Shown here: positions 51,733-60,758 of the stretch, piece by piece
How the letters are laid out: each line of letters opens with the position of its first letter
How positions within the stretch are numbered: the first letter of the stretch is position 1
Assembly (NCBI RefSeq): GCF_014696355.1
Contig: NZ_JACJQA010000003.1
Location: forward strand, 186,001-250,000
DNA from: Pseudanabaena sp. FACHB-1998
Lineage (GTDB): Bacteria; Cyanobacteriota; Cyanobacteriia; Pseudanabaenales; Pseudanabaenaceae
Reading direction: 5' to 3'
DNA: 64,000 bases
Program-made: the position numbers and the translations under genes
The notes under the pieces: generated by a model
Databases searched by the model: none
The model's input: only the letters and a program-made list of their open reading frames with translations
What the model was told of the DNA's origin: nothing

Positions 51733-52386
51733 TCATGAAGTTAGCAAATCAGAAAAATGCTTTCTTAAAGTTATTTCCACTTCTTTTTCCAGTTCTTGAA
51801 AAGCAGATAAATTTCTCAATGGCTCATAGTCTTCTATTTCCTCAGCTATTCTAACGCAATAGTTGGAAGGGATATTTACCCTTTTACCACGTCTATTTGG
51901 AAAACTAGCATCAGTTAGAAGCTTTTCTAGTCTTTCTTTAGGATCAGCTATTTTTTCGATTTCAGAAATCTTTGGCAAACTTAAATTCTGTCTACCACTG
52001 GGATTTCCTACTACTTTCCGAATTGCCTCCTCATTGAAAAGAAGCCAAGATTCAATCATTTTTATAGGAATCACGCATACAATTGGAGGCAATGTCTTTT
52101 TTATAAGCTTTTCTGCTTTGCGAATTTCCTTTGTACGAGTTTCGATAGGAGTTTCATCGGATTCAGCATCACGGTGAATAAACAAAATATTACAGGGGAA
52201 TAAATCCAAAGCGATCGCGATTTTATCTTGTAACCTCTTAGGAGGATTTCGTAAACTTCCTAGAATTGGCAACTGCGGCTGGATTCCAATTTTTACTCCT
52301 AAGTTTATTAAAAGCCAAGTCAGGATTGGTATTAAAGCATCATCGGTACGTCCATCTGCGATTAATGTATATTTAAAATCGTTCAT
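51733..52386 (-). CDS. TOPRIM-like partner protein of AAA ATPase
   Basis: A 217-residue protein coupled to the upstream ATPase by an ATGA overlap. The N-terminal part has a TOPRIM-like layout: LIADGRTDDALIPILTWLLI (position of the VEGxxD motif, with Asp in place of Glu) and, about 60 residues later, NILFIHRDAESDE (position of the DxD/DxE motif). A later VCVIPIKMIESWLLFNEEAI stretch resembles DUF4276/RloB-type proteins, and a charged helical end follows. ATPase plus TOPRIM-like pairs occur in OLD, PARIS and AbiL-type anti-phage systems, so a defence nuclease role is inferred. Confidence 0.6.
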   Translation of the reverse strand: MNDFKYTLIADGRTDDALIPILTWLLINLGVKIGIQPQLPILGSLRNPPKRLQDKIAIALDLFPCNILFIHRDAESDETPIETRTKEIRKAEKLIKKTLPPIVCVIPIKMIESWLLFNEEAIRKVVGNPSGRQNLSLPKISEIEKIADPKERLEKLLTDASFPNRRGKRVNIPSNYCVRIAEEIEDYEPLRNLSAFQELEKEVEITLRKHFSDLLTS

Positions 52387-53954
52387 AACTCTAGGATAGC
52401 CTCCGTAAATCCAGTGATATATGGCTGTATATCATCTCTATCAGCAACTCTAGATCTTTTCTTGGATTTAAGCTTAGGATTTCCACCATTATTATTGACA
52501 TCAATTTTTTCATTAGAAGCAACTGGATTAAGATAACCAAGTAGTCTACCTTTTGCGACAATATTTGTCGCCTCATCTTTAGTTCGCCAAGTATCATTTA
52601 AACAACTAAATCTAACCCCTTTATATCGTTTGTGATTATTAACTATCTCTTTTAACTCTGCAATAACAAGACTATCATCTGGAACTTGCAATACAACCGC
52701 AGGAGAATGGGTGTTAATTATAACTTGACGTAGGGGATTATCAATGTCAACTGGCTCATTAGCATCTGTAGCAATACTTTGTAAAAGCTTTAAAATTGCA
52801 GGTATTCTTTCAGGATGAATACCATTTTCAGGTTCTTCTAAACATAGCAAGCCTTGAGTTTCATGATCAAGATTTAGTACAGCTAAAGCAAGAAACCTTA
52901 AAGTCCCATCACTCAAGGCTCTAGCAGGATGGAATGTTCCATCCCGACCTTGAACCATTAAAGTTAAAAGCTGACGCTTTTCATCGCGATCAATACTTAC
53001 ACTCCTAACATCATGAATTAACTCAGAAAGAGTATTTGCAACTTGAGCATAAATTTGCTGCTCACTATCATCCAAAGATTCTCCAGTATTTAAGTTTTCT
53101 ATATCATTTGCAAGACGGTATAATGTAGCAGGAAGATGAGAACCATCCATACCTAATACTGTATCAGACATAAAATCATCTGATTCCCTTAGTGATGAAG
53201 GCTCAAGCTGTAGAATACGCCATGATTGCATCTCTCTTTTAGCCAATAATGCTGTTGGACTTTCTAACGCATTAGATTCTGAAAGAACAGTTCTTGGCAA
53301 GGTTTTTGCTAAAAATTTTCTTGATGTACCGACAGATCCTCCTTCGTCTCTACCACTACTACCACTATCTTGATGTACCTTTATCTTTCTATCATCATCA
53401 TATTTCTCTCCTTCAGTAGAAATAAATGGAACTCGACGTTGAGACTGAGATTCAAACCAAGAATTAATCCATTGTTTCGAGTAATCAAAAAGAAGATTTT
53501 CTTGTATATCGTATTTTTTAATTCTTACAAGCTCTTCCTTAAGAATTTCCAGTGTTCCTAATGATTTTGGAAATCTTTGTTCAGCACGATAAGCCACAAT
53601 TAATGTATAACGAAGAAAAGTACTACTTGCTTTTGCCCCCTGTCCTAGATCGTCTATACCCTGCTTAGGTATAAGCATCTCAGCTTCAAAACTCATTTCT
53701 GTATCGTATTCATCTCCTACTCGATGAAAAAGACTACGAATATCGGGATTCTTTCGACTTTTTTCATTTTCCTCTCGAATTGATCGGGCGGCTTCGATTA
53801 AAGAGCGATCGCTTAGAGCACTTAAAAACTGAATAGCATCAAAAAGATTGGACTTGCCTACCCCGTTAGCTCCAGCAATACAGGTAAACGGAGAAAATCG
53901 GATGTCTACATCCATGAGATTCTTAAAACCAGATACCTTTAAACGAGTAAGCAT
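52383..53954 (-). CDS. AAA/ABC-type ATPase of putative two-gene defence module
   Basis: The ATG at 53954 (MLTRLKVSGFKNLMDVDIRF) gives 523 residues; an in-frame TTG adds eight. Walker A is CIAGANGVGKSNLFDAIQFL, the ABC-like signature is ARALSDGTLRFLALAVLNL, Walker B is LCLEEPENGIHP, and the H-loop is VIINTHSP. This is the OLD/RecF-like SMC-type ATPase layout with a long inserted middle region (about 80-290). The C-terminus is Asn/Lys-rich (NNNGGNPKLKSKKRSR). The stop overlaps the TOPRIM-like gene. Base composition is more AT-rich than neighbours, which suggests acquisition. Confidence 0.8.
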   Translation of the reverse strand: MLTRLKVSGFKNLMDVDIRFSPFTCIAGANGVGKSNLFDAIQFLSALSDRSLIEAARSIREENEKSRKNPDIRSLFHRVGDEYDTEMSFEAEMLIPKQGIDDLGQGAKASSTFLRYTLIVAYRAEQRFPKSLGTLEILKEELVRIKKYDIQENLLFDYSKQWINSWFESQSQRRVPFISTEGEKYDDDRKIKVHQDSGSSGRDEGGSVGTSRKFLAKTLPRTVLSESNALESPTALLAKREMQSWRILQLEPSSLRESDDFMSDTVLGMDGSHLPATLYRLANDIENLNTGESLDDSEQQIYAQVANTLSELIHDVRSVSIDRDEKRQLLTLMVQGRDGTFHPARALSDGTLRFLALAVLNLDHETQGLLCLEEPENGIHPERIPAILKLLQSIATDANEPVDIDNPLRQVIINTHSPAVVLQVPDDSLVIAELKEIVNNHKRYKGVRFSCLNDTWRTKDEATNIVAKGRLLGYLNPVASNEKIDVNNNGGNPKLKSKKRSRVADRDDIQPYITGFTEAILEL

Positions 53955-54160
53955 AAATAGTTCCGTAGGGACAAGCAATAAGAGATTTTATTTCAATAGC
54001 GTCTTGATTGTTAGCTAAAACTTACCTAAGAATAGAAAGTTTGAGTGTTGTTGTCAGTAAATTACATTATATAAATAGCTTAGTCTATAATTAAGCTGAA
54101 ACTTAAAATTTCATTTCTTAAAACTTTTATATTTTCAAAACTTTTAAATAACCTGATCGC

Positions 54161-56206
54161 ATGGTATCTTCGCTGCCCCTAACCACAAACATCTCCTATA
54201 CTCCTATCACCTTTCCTCTTGCGGCTGTGGTCGGTCAAGAAGCGATTAAAACCGCTTTACTGCTTGCCGCGATCGATCCTGCGATCGGAGGGATTGCCCT
54301 CGCAGGTAGACGCGGTACAGCAAAATCTGTTCTCGCTCGTGGCATTCATGCCCTATTACCACCAATCGAAGTCGCGGTTGAATCCCTCAGCAATTGCGAT
54401 CCGACTAAGCCCGACACATGGGACGATGTGCTAGTCAAGGCGATGCAGGATAAAGATCTTAGTGAAGTTGCCACAAAAGTTATTCCCGCACCCTTTATCC
54501 AAATTCCCTTGGGAATTACTGAAGATCGATTAATTGGTTCGGTAGATGTGAGCCGTTCCGTGCGTGAAGGGCAGACGATATTTCAACCGGGGTTGTTAGC
54601 AGAAGCGCATCGTGGCGTTCTCTATATTGACGAAATTAATTTACTTGATCCGCAGATTTCTAATTTACTGCTTTCGGTTCTCTCCACAGGCTATAACCAA
54701 GTCGAACGCGAAGGAATTAGCTATCAACATCCCTGTCAACCTTTGCTGATTGCCACTTATAATCCAGAGGAAGGAGCGCTAAGTCAGCATTTAATGGATC
54801 GGATTGCGGTTAATCTGTCAGCCGATGGAGTTCTTTCCCTCGATCAGCGAGTGGAAGCTGTGGATATGGTGTTGGATTATGCCAATTCGCCTGAAGCTTT
54901 CTTACGTGGCTATGATGCCGATGTCGATGATTTGCGAACCCAGATTATTTTGGCGAGAGAATGGCTAAATGATGTGACTATCGCCAGAGCGCAAATGCAG
55001 TATCTGATTGCGGAAGCGATGCGGGGTGGTGTACAGGGACATCGTGCCGAGTTGTTTGCGGTGCGTGTAGCGAAGGCGGCGGCGGCTTTGGAAAGTCGCA
55101 CTCAAGTTAACGCCGATGATTTACGTCAGGCAGTGGAGTTGGTAATCGTACCGCGATCGCCTCTTTCTCCAGAACAACAGCAACAACAACCCGAACAGCA
55201 GCAACAGCAAGCACCACCACCGCCGCCCAATGATGATGGTGAACAGGAACAGGAGGATAATCAGGAAGATCAGGAACAGGAGCAAGAACAGGAAGATGAA
55301 TCTCCTGAAATTCCTGAAGAGTTTATCTTCGATCCTGAAGGTGTAATTCTCGATCCTGAAGTGCTATTTTTCGCGCAATCGATGCAAAAGCAAGGGCGAT
55401 CGGGTACGCGCAATGTCATCTATTCCCAAGAACGTGGGCGTTATATTAAGCCAGTTTTACCCCAAGGAAAGAGCGATCGCATTGCTGTTGATGCTACTCT
55501 CCGCGCTTCGGCTCCCTATCAAAAGGCGAGAAGATTGCGTCAACCCCATCGCAAGGTCATCGTTGAAAGTACCGATGTCAGAGCGAAAAAGTTAGCTCGT
55601 AAGGCGGGAGCATTAACAATTTTCTTAGTGGATGCGTCTGGTTCGATGGCACTCAATCGAATGCAATCGGCTAAGGGCGCGGCTTTGCGGATGCTTACTG
55701 ATAGTTATCAAAATCGTGACCAAATTTCCCTAATTCCTTTCCGAGGTGAAAAAGCCGATGTATTGTTACCACCAACCCGTTCCATTGAGGCAGCAAGGCG
55801 GCGTTTGGATACGATGCCCTGCGGTGGTGGTTCGCCATTGGCGCATGGTCTGACTCAAGCCGTGCGGGTGGGCTTGAATGCTCGTCAATCGGGTGATGTT
55901 GGCTCGGTCACGATTGTGGCGATTACTGATGGACGTGGCAATGTGCCACTAGCGCGATCGCAGGGTGAGCCAATTGATCCTGAAAATAAGCCTGATATCA
56001 AAGGTGAATTAATCGATATTTGTCGCAAGATTCGCGCCTTGAATATGGGGCTATTGGTAATTGATACGGAAAACAAATTTGTATCAACGGGTTTTGCCAA
56101 GGAACTTGCTGCCGCAGGTGGTGGCAAGTATTACCATTTGCCTAAGGCAACCGATCAAGCGATCGCGAATGTAGCACTTAGTGCGATCGCTGATTTGCGT
56201 AACTAA
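54161..56206 (+). CDS. chlD: Magnesium chelatase subunit D
   Basis: A 681-residue subunit of the Mg-chelatase that inserts Mg2+ into protoporphyrin IX for chlorophyll. The N-terminal AAA+ domain has [18 protein letters not shown], the P-loop-like [13 protein letters not shown] (49-61) and [21 protein letters not shown] Gln/Pro/Glu-rich linker (about 342-395) leads to a C-terminal von Willebrand A domain with the MIDAS motif [17 protein letters not shown] and [11 protein letters not shown]. Length and layout are standard for cyanobacterial ChlD. Its own terminator follows. Confidence 0.96.
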   Translation: MVSSLPLTTNISYTPITFPLAAVVGQEAIKTALLLAAIDPAIGGIALAGRRGTAKSVLARGIHALLPPIEVAVESLSNCDPTKPDTWDDVLVKAMQDKDLSEVATKVIPAPFIQIPLGITEDRLIGSVDVSRSVREGQTIFQPGLLAEAHRGVLYIDEINLLDPQISNLLLSVLSTGYNQVEREGISYQHPCQPLLIATYNPEEGALSQHLMDRIAVNLSADGVLSLDQRVEAVDMVLDYANSPEAFLRGYDADVDDLRTQIILAREWLNDVTIARAQMQYLIAEAMRGGVQGHRAELFAVRVAKAAAALESRTQVNADDLRQAVELVIVPRSPLSPEQQQQQPEQQQQQAPPPPPNDDGEQEQEDNQEDQEQEQEQEDESPEIPEEFIFDPEGVILDPEVLFFAQSMQKQGRSGTRNVIYSQERGRYIKPVLPQGKSDRIAVDATLRASAPYQKARRLRQPHRKVIVESTDVRAKKLARKAGALTIFLVDASGSMALNRMQSAKGAALRMLTDSYQNRDQISLIPFRGEKADVLLPPTRSIEAARRRLDTMPCGGGSPLAHGLTQAVRVGLNARQSGDVGSVTIVAITDGRGNVPLARSQGEPIDPENKPDIKGELIDICRKIRALNMGLLVIDTENKFVSTGFAKELAAAGGGKYYHLPKATDQAIANVALSAIADLRN

Positions 56207-56240
56207 AAAAGAAAGGGCGCTTTGCGCCCTTTCTTTTTTA
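56204..56240. terminator. Terminator after chlD
   Basis: Perfect 17-bp arms (taaaaaagaaagggcgc) with a TTT loop overlap the stop codon and end in a T-tract. Confidence 0.85.
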
Positions 56241-56305
56241 TGGCTCAATTCCTATCTTTAAGCTTTATGATAATTAGAGATTAGACAATAGATTGCAAGT
56301 TAATT

Positions 56306-56959
56306 GTGACGCGCAAAAGAAAAATTGCAATATTGTTAGGTGTATTACTGGGGATTGCGGTGGCGATCGCTGGTTATTTTCTCTATTGCCCTAGTCCAAC
56401 TATCGGGCTATTTCCGCCTGCTCCAAGCGCTAAAACTCGGACGATTTATTTTATACAGCATGACTGGCATTCGGGCTTAGCATGGGCGCAACAAGACAAG
56501 GAAAACTTTGGGGTAGAAGCATGGAAGGATGCGCCATTTGTAGAAGTGGGATGGGGCGATCGCCAATTTTATTTTGCTGGTGATCAATCAATTCCTTCGA
56601 TGCTACGAGCAGCTTTCATTCCATCAGATAGCGTGATGCACGTAGCCAGTTTTGCCGAACCACCTGAGCAGTTTTTTAAATTCCCCGTTTTTAAAATTGA
56701 ATTATCAGAATTAGGATTTCAAAATTTATTTACCTACGTAAAGCAGACTTTTGCAGTGAATGAAAGGGGCGATCGCTTAGCAGCGATCGGTCAGGGGCAG
56801 TATGGTATAAGTAATTTTTATGCGGCAGTTCCCAAATACTTTTCGGCATTTAACTGCAACACATGGGCGGCTGAAGCTTTGCGCCAAGCAGGGGTTTCTA
56901 TCTGTCCTAATCGCGCTCTGTTAGCCAAAAATCTTGCCGAGCAACTAAAACACCAATAA
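56306..56959 (+). CDS. DUF2459 family protein
   Basis: A 217-residue protein from a GTG start. One N-terminal membrane helix (KIAILLGVLLGIAVAIAGYF) anchors it. The soluble part matches DUF2459: IYFIQHDWHSGLAWAQQ with conserved His, VEVGWGDRQFYF, and FNCNTWAAEALRQAG with a Cys. The Cys-His arrangement recalls papain-like folds, but no activity is known. Likely faces the periplasm. Confidence 0.8.
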   Translation: MTRKRKIAILLGVLLGIAVAIAGYFLYCPSPTIGLFPPAPSAKTRTIYFIQHDWHSGLAWAQQDKENFGVEAWKDAPFVEVGWGDRQFYFAGDQSIPSMLRAAFIPSDSVMHVASFAEPPEQFFKFPVFKIELSELGFQNLFTYVKQTFAVNERGDRLAAIGQGQYGISNFYAAVPKYFSAFNCNTWAAEALRQAGVSICPNRALLAKNLAEQLKHQ

Positions 56960-56989
56960 AGATATTGGCTTCGCCAATATCTTTATTGG
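56953..56989. terminator. Shared hairpin over two convergent stops
   Basis: Perfect 17-bp arms (ccaataaagatattggc) with a TTC loop contain the stop of the DUF2459 gene in one arm and the stop of the glycosyltransferase gene in the other. Confidence 0.75.
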
Positions 56990-58236
56990 AACTCCTGCAA
57001 CGCCGATCGCAATATTTCCGCAGTTTCGTAATTTTGTTGCTGCTCATGTAGTTGAATTGCTGTAGTAAAAGAGGTGATCGCCTCTGGAAAATATCCCACT
57101 TTCATCAGCACCACCCCCAAATTTTGATGAGCATCGGCATAGGTGGGTTCTAGGGAAATAGCCCTTTGATAGGAAGCGATCGCTTCGGTGAAACGTCCCG
57201 AAGTTTTAAGCGCAATTCCATAATTAAAATGACCTTGAGCAAAGTTAGGCGCAATTTGGGTCACCTTTTCAAAATAGGCGATCGCATCCTGCGGATTAAG
57301 CTCTTGATAGATATTTCCCAAGTTGAGATAAGCCGACAGTTTAACAAGATTAGGAACATCAAGATCTATTACTTGGGTATAAGCTTGTTTTGCTAATTCC
57401 CAATCCTTATTTTGTTGATAGGCAAGCCCTAAATGATAATAAATCTCACAGCGAGTTAAGTTCTGCTGCTCGCTATCATCCATTAATGACAAGCTCTTTT
57501 GTAATAGAGAAATACCAAAATAGCGATCGCTATCAGGATGATTGATATACAAAGCCCCTAATTTGTTGAGCATATAACTATCCTCAGGAAACTCGTCTAA
57601 ATGCTTGTGCATTAACCTTTGAGCAAACTCATACTTATGCCTTAGCTGAATTTCACTATCCCTATAGCCATAATGCCGTAAAACTGGAACTTCCACATTT
57701 AGAACTCGCCAATGTGGTTCTTTTGCTTGCAATGCAACCACCGATTGATCAATGGATTCATGATAGATTCCTGTAAAAGCAATCTCAGGAAGATTGCGAA
57801 ATAGGCGTAAAACCAGAGAATATGGCGCTTGCTTCGCCCCAATTTCTGATCGCATCAAATTTACGGCTAGGCAATCCGACTGTTGCATCACCTCTTGCAA
57901 AAGGGCGATCGCCCTTTGTTCTAAAACCTCATCCGCATCAATTACAAATATCCATTTCCCCTTAGCCTGTGAGATCGCATAGTTCCGAGCCTGTGCAAAA
58001 TCATCACACCACTCAAAATGCAAAACTCTCGCCTGAAATTTCTTAGCAATACTTATAGTGCGATCGCTCGAACCTGTATCCACGACAATAATTTCATCGG
58101 CAAGCGATCGTAAACTCCCTAAACATTGCGATAAGTGCTGTTCCTCATTTTTAACAATCAAACAAGCACTTACCTCAATTGCAACAGGCGATCGGGCAAA
58201 GGATCTGGATTTCTTATGATGCTTTTGGTTTGACAT
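56983..58236 (-). CDS. Family 2 glycosyltransferase with C-terminal TPR repeats
   Basis: A 417-residue protein. The GT-A domain (about 20-215) has SACLIVKNEEQHLSQCLGSL, DEIIVVDTGSSDRTISIAKK, FAQARNYAISQAKGKWIFVI and the DADE metal motif. The C-terminal half (about 225-410) is TPR repeats (YYHLGLAYQQNKDWELAKQA; AYLNLGNIYQELNPQDAIAY; AHQNLGVVLMKVGYFPEAI). This is a common cyanobacterial fusion; acceptor and sugar are unknown. Cytoplasmic. Confidence 0.9.
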   Translation of the reverse strand: MSNQKHHKKSRSFARSPVAIEVSACLIVKNEEQHLSQCLGSLRSLADEIIVVDTGSSDRTISIAKKFQARVLHFEWCDDFAQARNYAISQAKGKWIFVIDADEVLEQRAIALLQEVMQQSDCLAVNLMRSEIGAKQAPYSLVLRLFRNLPEIAFTGIYHESIDQSVVALQAKEPHWRVLNVEVPVLRHYGYRDSEIQLRHKYEFAQRLMHKHLDEFPEDSYMLNKLGALYINHPDSDRYFGISLLQKSLSLMDDSEQQNLTRCEIYYHLGLAYQQNKDWELAKQAYTQVIDLDVPNLVKLSAYLNLGNIYQELNPQDAIAYFEKVTQIAPNFAQGHFNYGIALKTSGRFTEAIASYQRAISLEPTYADAHQNLGVVLMKVGYFPEAITSFTTAIQLHEQQQNYETAEILRSALQEFQ

Positions 58237-58371
58237 GTACAGCTACTCCCTTCATAGTCAAGAATTAATGTTGCGGAGTTTTTCTTGCAACACCAGTTCT
58301 TGACCTTATTTTGCAAGCACCTATATGGGTTGAGTCTACCATTATCATCAAACAGTTGCATAAAAAATTCG

Positions 58372-58441
58372 GAAAACCTTGGATATCCCTGAAACCTTTA
58401 CCTTTACCTAGGTAAAGGTTTCAGGGATATCCAAGGTTTTC
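58372..58441. terminator. Perfect 31-bp-arm hairpin after pilin gene
   Basis: Arms beginning gaaaaccttggatatccctg flank an 8-nt loop (tttaccta) just downstream of the minus-strand pilin gene. Very stable; probably ends the pilin transcript. Confidence 0.7.
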
Positions 58442-58466
58442 TACATCACAAAGCTCGTTAATATAG

Positions 58467-59048
58467 CTATTGAAAAGACTTATAGAAGTTACTAGGACAA
58501 GATACAGTTGCAGTATTAACACTACCTGCTGTAGACAACACAATCTGACCAAGTTGACTAGAATCACAGACAAGAGCTGAAAACGATGCGCTTCCGCCCA
58601 CATCTATAATTCCTACCACGCTAACAAAAGCACGTAAAGTTCTTTCTCCAGCTTTAGGAATAGCAGAATTTGTAACGATTCTACTCAAATCTGAGGGGCT
58701 AGATGAAGCAATATTACCGTTAATATCACCTTGAATAGAAGAAAAGTCATAGTAAGTCGAAGAGCTAACTACACCAGCCCCCAAGCTATTAAGATCGGTA
58801 GTAAACGTCTTTTTTTCCATGTAATAGGCTTGTTGTAAACGGTTCACGGTTCCCACATAGGACTTAGCTTCCGCAGCTCTCGCTTTACTCACTTGATTCA
58901 AAAAAGATGGTAAAGCGATCGCTGCTAGTAAGCCAATGATAATAATAACTACTAGTAGCTCGATTAAGGTAAAGCCGTTATCATTATCCCTATTTGATAA
59001 CTTAGACAAATAAAATGACACAAGCTGAATAGAGGTTTTAGCGTTCAT
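58467..59048 (-). CDS. Type IV pilin-like protein
   Basis: A 193-residue prepilin. A 25-residue leader ends in Gly25, followed by the type III signal FTLIELLVVIIIIGLLAAIA with glutamate at mature position 5, then PSFLNQVSKARAAEAKSYVG typical of cyanobacterial PilA. The C-terminal part has two cysteines (ALVCDSS and VSCPSNFY) that may form the D-loop. The leader is longer than usual because of an extra 15-residue start. It stands alone with no pil genes nearby. Confidence 0.92.
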   Translation of the reverse strand: MNAKTSIQLVSFYLSKLSNRDNDNGFTLIELLVVIIIIGLLAAIALPSFLNQVSKARAAEAKSYVGTVNRLQQAYYMEKKTFTTDLNSLGAGVVSSSTYYDFSSIQGDINGNIASSSPSDLSRIVTNSAIPKAGERTLRAFVSVVGIIDVGGSASFSALVCDSSQLGQIVLSTAGSVNTATVSCPSNFYKSFQ

Positions 59049-59542
59049 TGTCTTGAAATCCCTAGGTAAATTGATGAGCTGATGCTCAGCAAATAGATGT
59101 GATTAATTCGTTGATTTTTGGCTGTGCGCTCACAAAATTTATAAAATTCCCCAAAGCAGCTTGGCAAAAGTTTTTACCAAGTTAAATGACCCGTGATATT
59201 TCTAGCCTTTTATCAACTTACCCAATTTCAAAGAAAATCAATCAAATCAACCAAGTTAATAACTATACCTTTTACATTAATTTGTAAACAGAAAAACCTT
59301 TATAAATTCGTTAAAAAGGTTATACCTAGATACTTCCAACGAATTTCTGTCTATATTGAGTGGAAAGATTGTATGAGATTTTTAATATCCCTGTGGTAGA
59401 TTGAAAATTGTTATACAGGAACTTAATCTGCCGTATTACACGTCATAAGGGCTTAAACAAAAAAGTATTTTTAGTGATTATTGGATTAGTTTAAGCAGAG
59501 GTTTATTCTAATCCAAAGATTATAAACAACGGATCAAGATTT
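59049..59542. other. AT-rich intergenic region upstream of pilin
   Basis: No supported gene. It contains the pilin promoter and leader on the minus strand and the promoter of the lipoprotein gene on the plus strand. An open frame of 68 codons at 59193-59399 has no family character and a low-complexity composition, so it is not called. Confidence 0.5.
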
Positions 59543-60613
59543 ATGTTGCAAACTCGACTTAGTTTAATAGCTACATTAACTAGCTTGATATTTTTGGGAT
59601 GTACGGGTCAGGAAGCGACAAATTCCACACCATCTCCCACTAGTTCACTGGCTACAACTTCTAAACCTACTAGTTCCTTATCTGAGTCTCCTCAATCAAC
59701 ACCAACAAATAGTAGCCCCTCTACAGCAAAGGCGATCGCTGTCGGTGATATTAAAGAAATCGAAGATAATAGCGTTTGCGGTAAAACCAAAGTGACCTAT
59801 GCCTATGGAGAAACCTCTAACTATCGTGTTTATATCTGTGCAGACACGAATGCTCCAGAGCGTCCTCGTTATTACATCAGCCGTAATAAGGATGGTAGTG
59901 GCGGTTTGGATATGGAAGCGATGAATTATAATCCCCAAAAATCTGGGGCAATTGAATTTAAAAATGATGGTTATTTGTATACCCTTGAATCTCCGACCAC
60001 TCAAAATCCTGAGCCTGTTTTGCGTGTTACCTTTCCGAATGGCAAGTTAAATGAAGAGCAGTTATTACGCTATCTGTCGAGAAGCAATAACTCTAGTAAT
60101 TCTAATAATGCGGATGCGACTGCGAGTAAGCCTAGTTCTTCAGCATTACAGTATGTATTACAAAATCGTGAAAGCTTAGGAATTTGTAAAGATAACTTCC
60201 GTGCAGAGGATGGTTCTAAAGCTATAGGTTCGAGGGAGTTTCAAATTTCTGAGAAGAAGTATTTGGTGCAAATTCAATGTTTCCTTGCTGCTTATCAGGG
60301 TTCTTTTGAATATGCGCTATGGATTGATGAATCACCTAAACCTCGTGTTATCCCTCTAGAATTTGATGGTTTTCAAGAATCCAAAGAGGGCGAGCCCCCT
60401 AAGCGGATCACCAGTAGATCGATCGCTGGTACTCCGAGATTTAATGTGCGATCGCAAACTATGACTAATTTCACGAAGTTTCGTGGAGTTGGTGATTGTG
60501 GGTCTTCGGCACTTTATAAGCTCGAAGGCGATCGCATGGTTTTGCAAGAGTTTCGGGCTAAGTATGCTTGCGATGGCAAGTATATTAAAGACTTCCCAAT
60601 TATTTATCCTTAG
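59543..60613 (+). CDS. Lipoprotein with DUF1176-like C-terminus
   Basis: A 356-residue protein with a lipoprotein signal (SLIATLTSLIFLGC, lipid Cys20) and a Ser/Thr/Pro-rich linker (about 22-65). A middle beta-rich domain (SVCGKTKVTYAYGETSNYRV, YICADTNAPERPRYY) follows. The C-terminal part has the DUF1176-like pattern FRGVGDCGSSALYKLEGDRM then VLQEFRAKYACDG. Probably anchored in the outer or plasma membrane facing the periplasm. Function unknown. Confidence 0.75.
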   Translation: MLQTRLSLIATLTSLIFLGCTGQEATNSTPSPTSSLATTSKPTSSLSESPQSTPTNSSPSTAKAIAVGDIKEIEDNSVCGKTKVTYAYGETSNYRVYICADTNAPERPRYYISRNKDGSGGLDMEAMNYNPQKSGAIEFKNDGYLYTLESPTTQNPEPVLRVTFPNGKLNEEQLLRYLSRSNNSSNSNNADATASKPSSSALQYVLQNRESLGICKDNFRAEDGSKAIGSREFQISEKKYLVQIQCFLAAYQGSFEYALWIDESPKPRVIPLEFDGFQESKEGEPPKRITSRSIAGTPRFNVRSQTMTNFTKFRGVGDCGSSALYKLEGDRMVLQEFRAKYACDGKYIKDFPIIYP

Positions 60614-60614
60614 T

Positions 60615-60661
60615 ATTAACCTTACGAAGTCGGTGCGAAGCCCCGACTTCGTAAGGTTAAT
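60615..60661. terminator. Hairpin after lipoprotein gene
   Basis: Perfect arms of 18-19 bp (attaaccttacgaagtcgg) with a GCGAAG-containing loop start at the stop codon of the gene. Confidence 0.7.
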
Positions 60662-60677
60662 CTAAGCATAATTACAA

Positions 60678-60730
60678 ACCAAAAACCGTAAAGTTGCGCC
60701 CCTACGGGGCGCAACTTTACGGTTTTTGGT
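60678..60730. terminator. Perfect 25-bp-arm hairpin
   Basis: Arms beginning accaaaaaccgtaaagttgc flank a TAC loop, between the convergent lipoprotein and histidine-kinase genes. It is 16 nt after the preceding hairpin. Confidence 0.75.
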
Positions 60731-60758
60731 AATTTATTTTGCCCAAGCACTCATAGTA

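Noticed and set aside
55180-55310. CAACAG/GAACAG-rich tract as a separate repeat element
   Set aside because: It encodes the usual Gln/Pro/Glu linker of ChlD and is expected in this family.
59193-59399. 68-codon frame upstream of the lipoprotein gene
   Set aside because: AT-driven Lys/Ile/Phe-rich sequence in a promoter region with no conserved motif.
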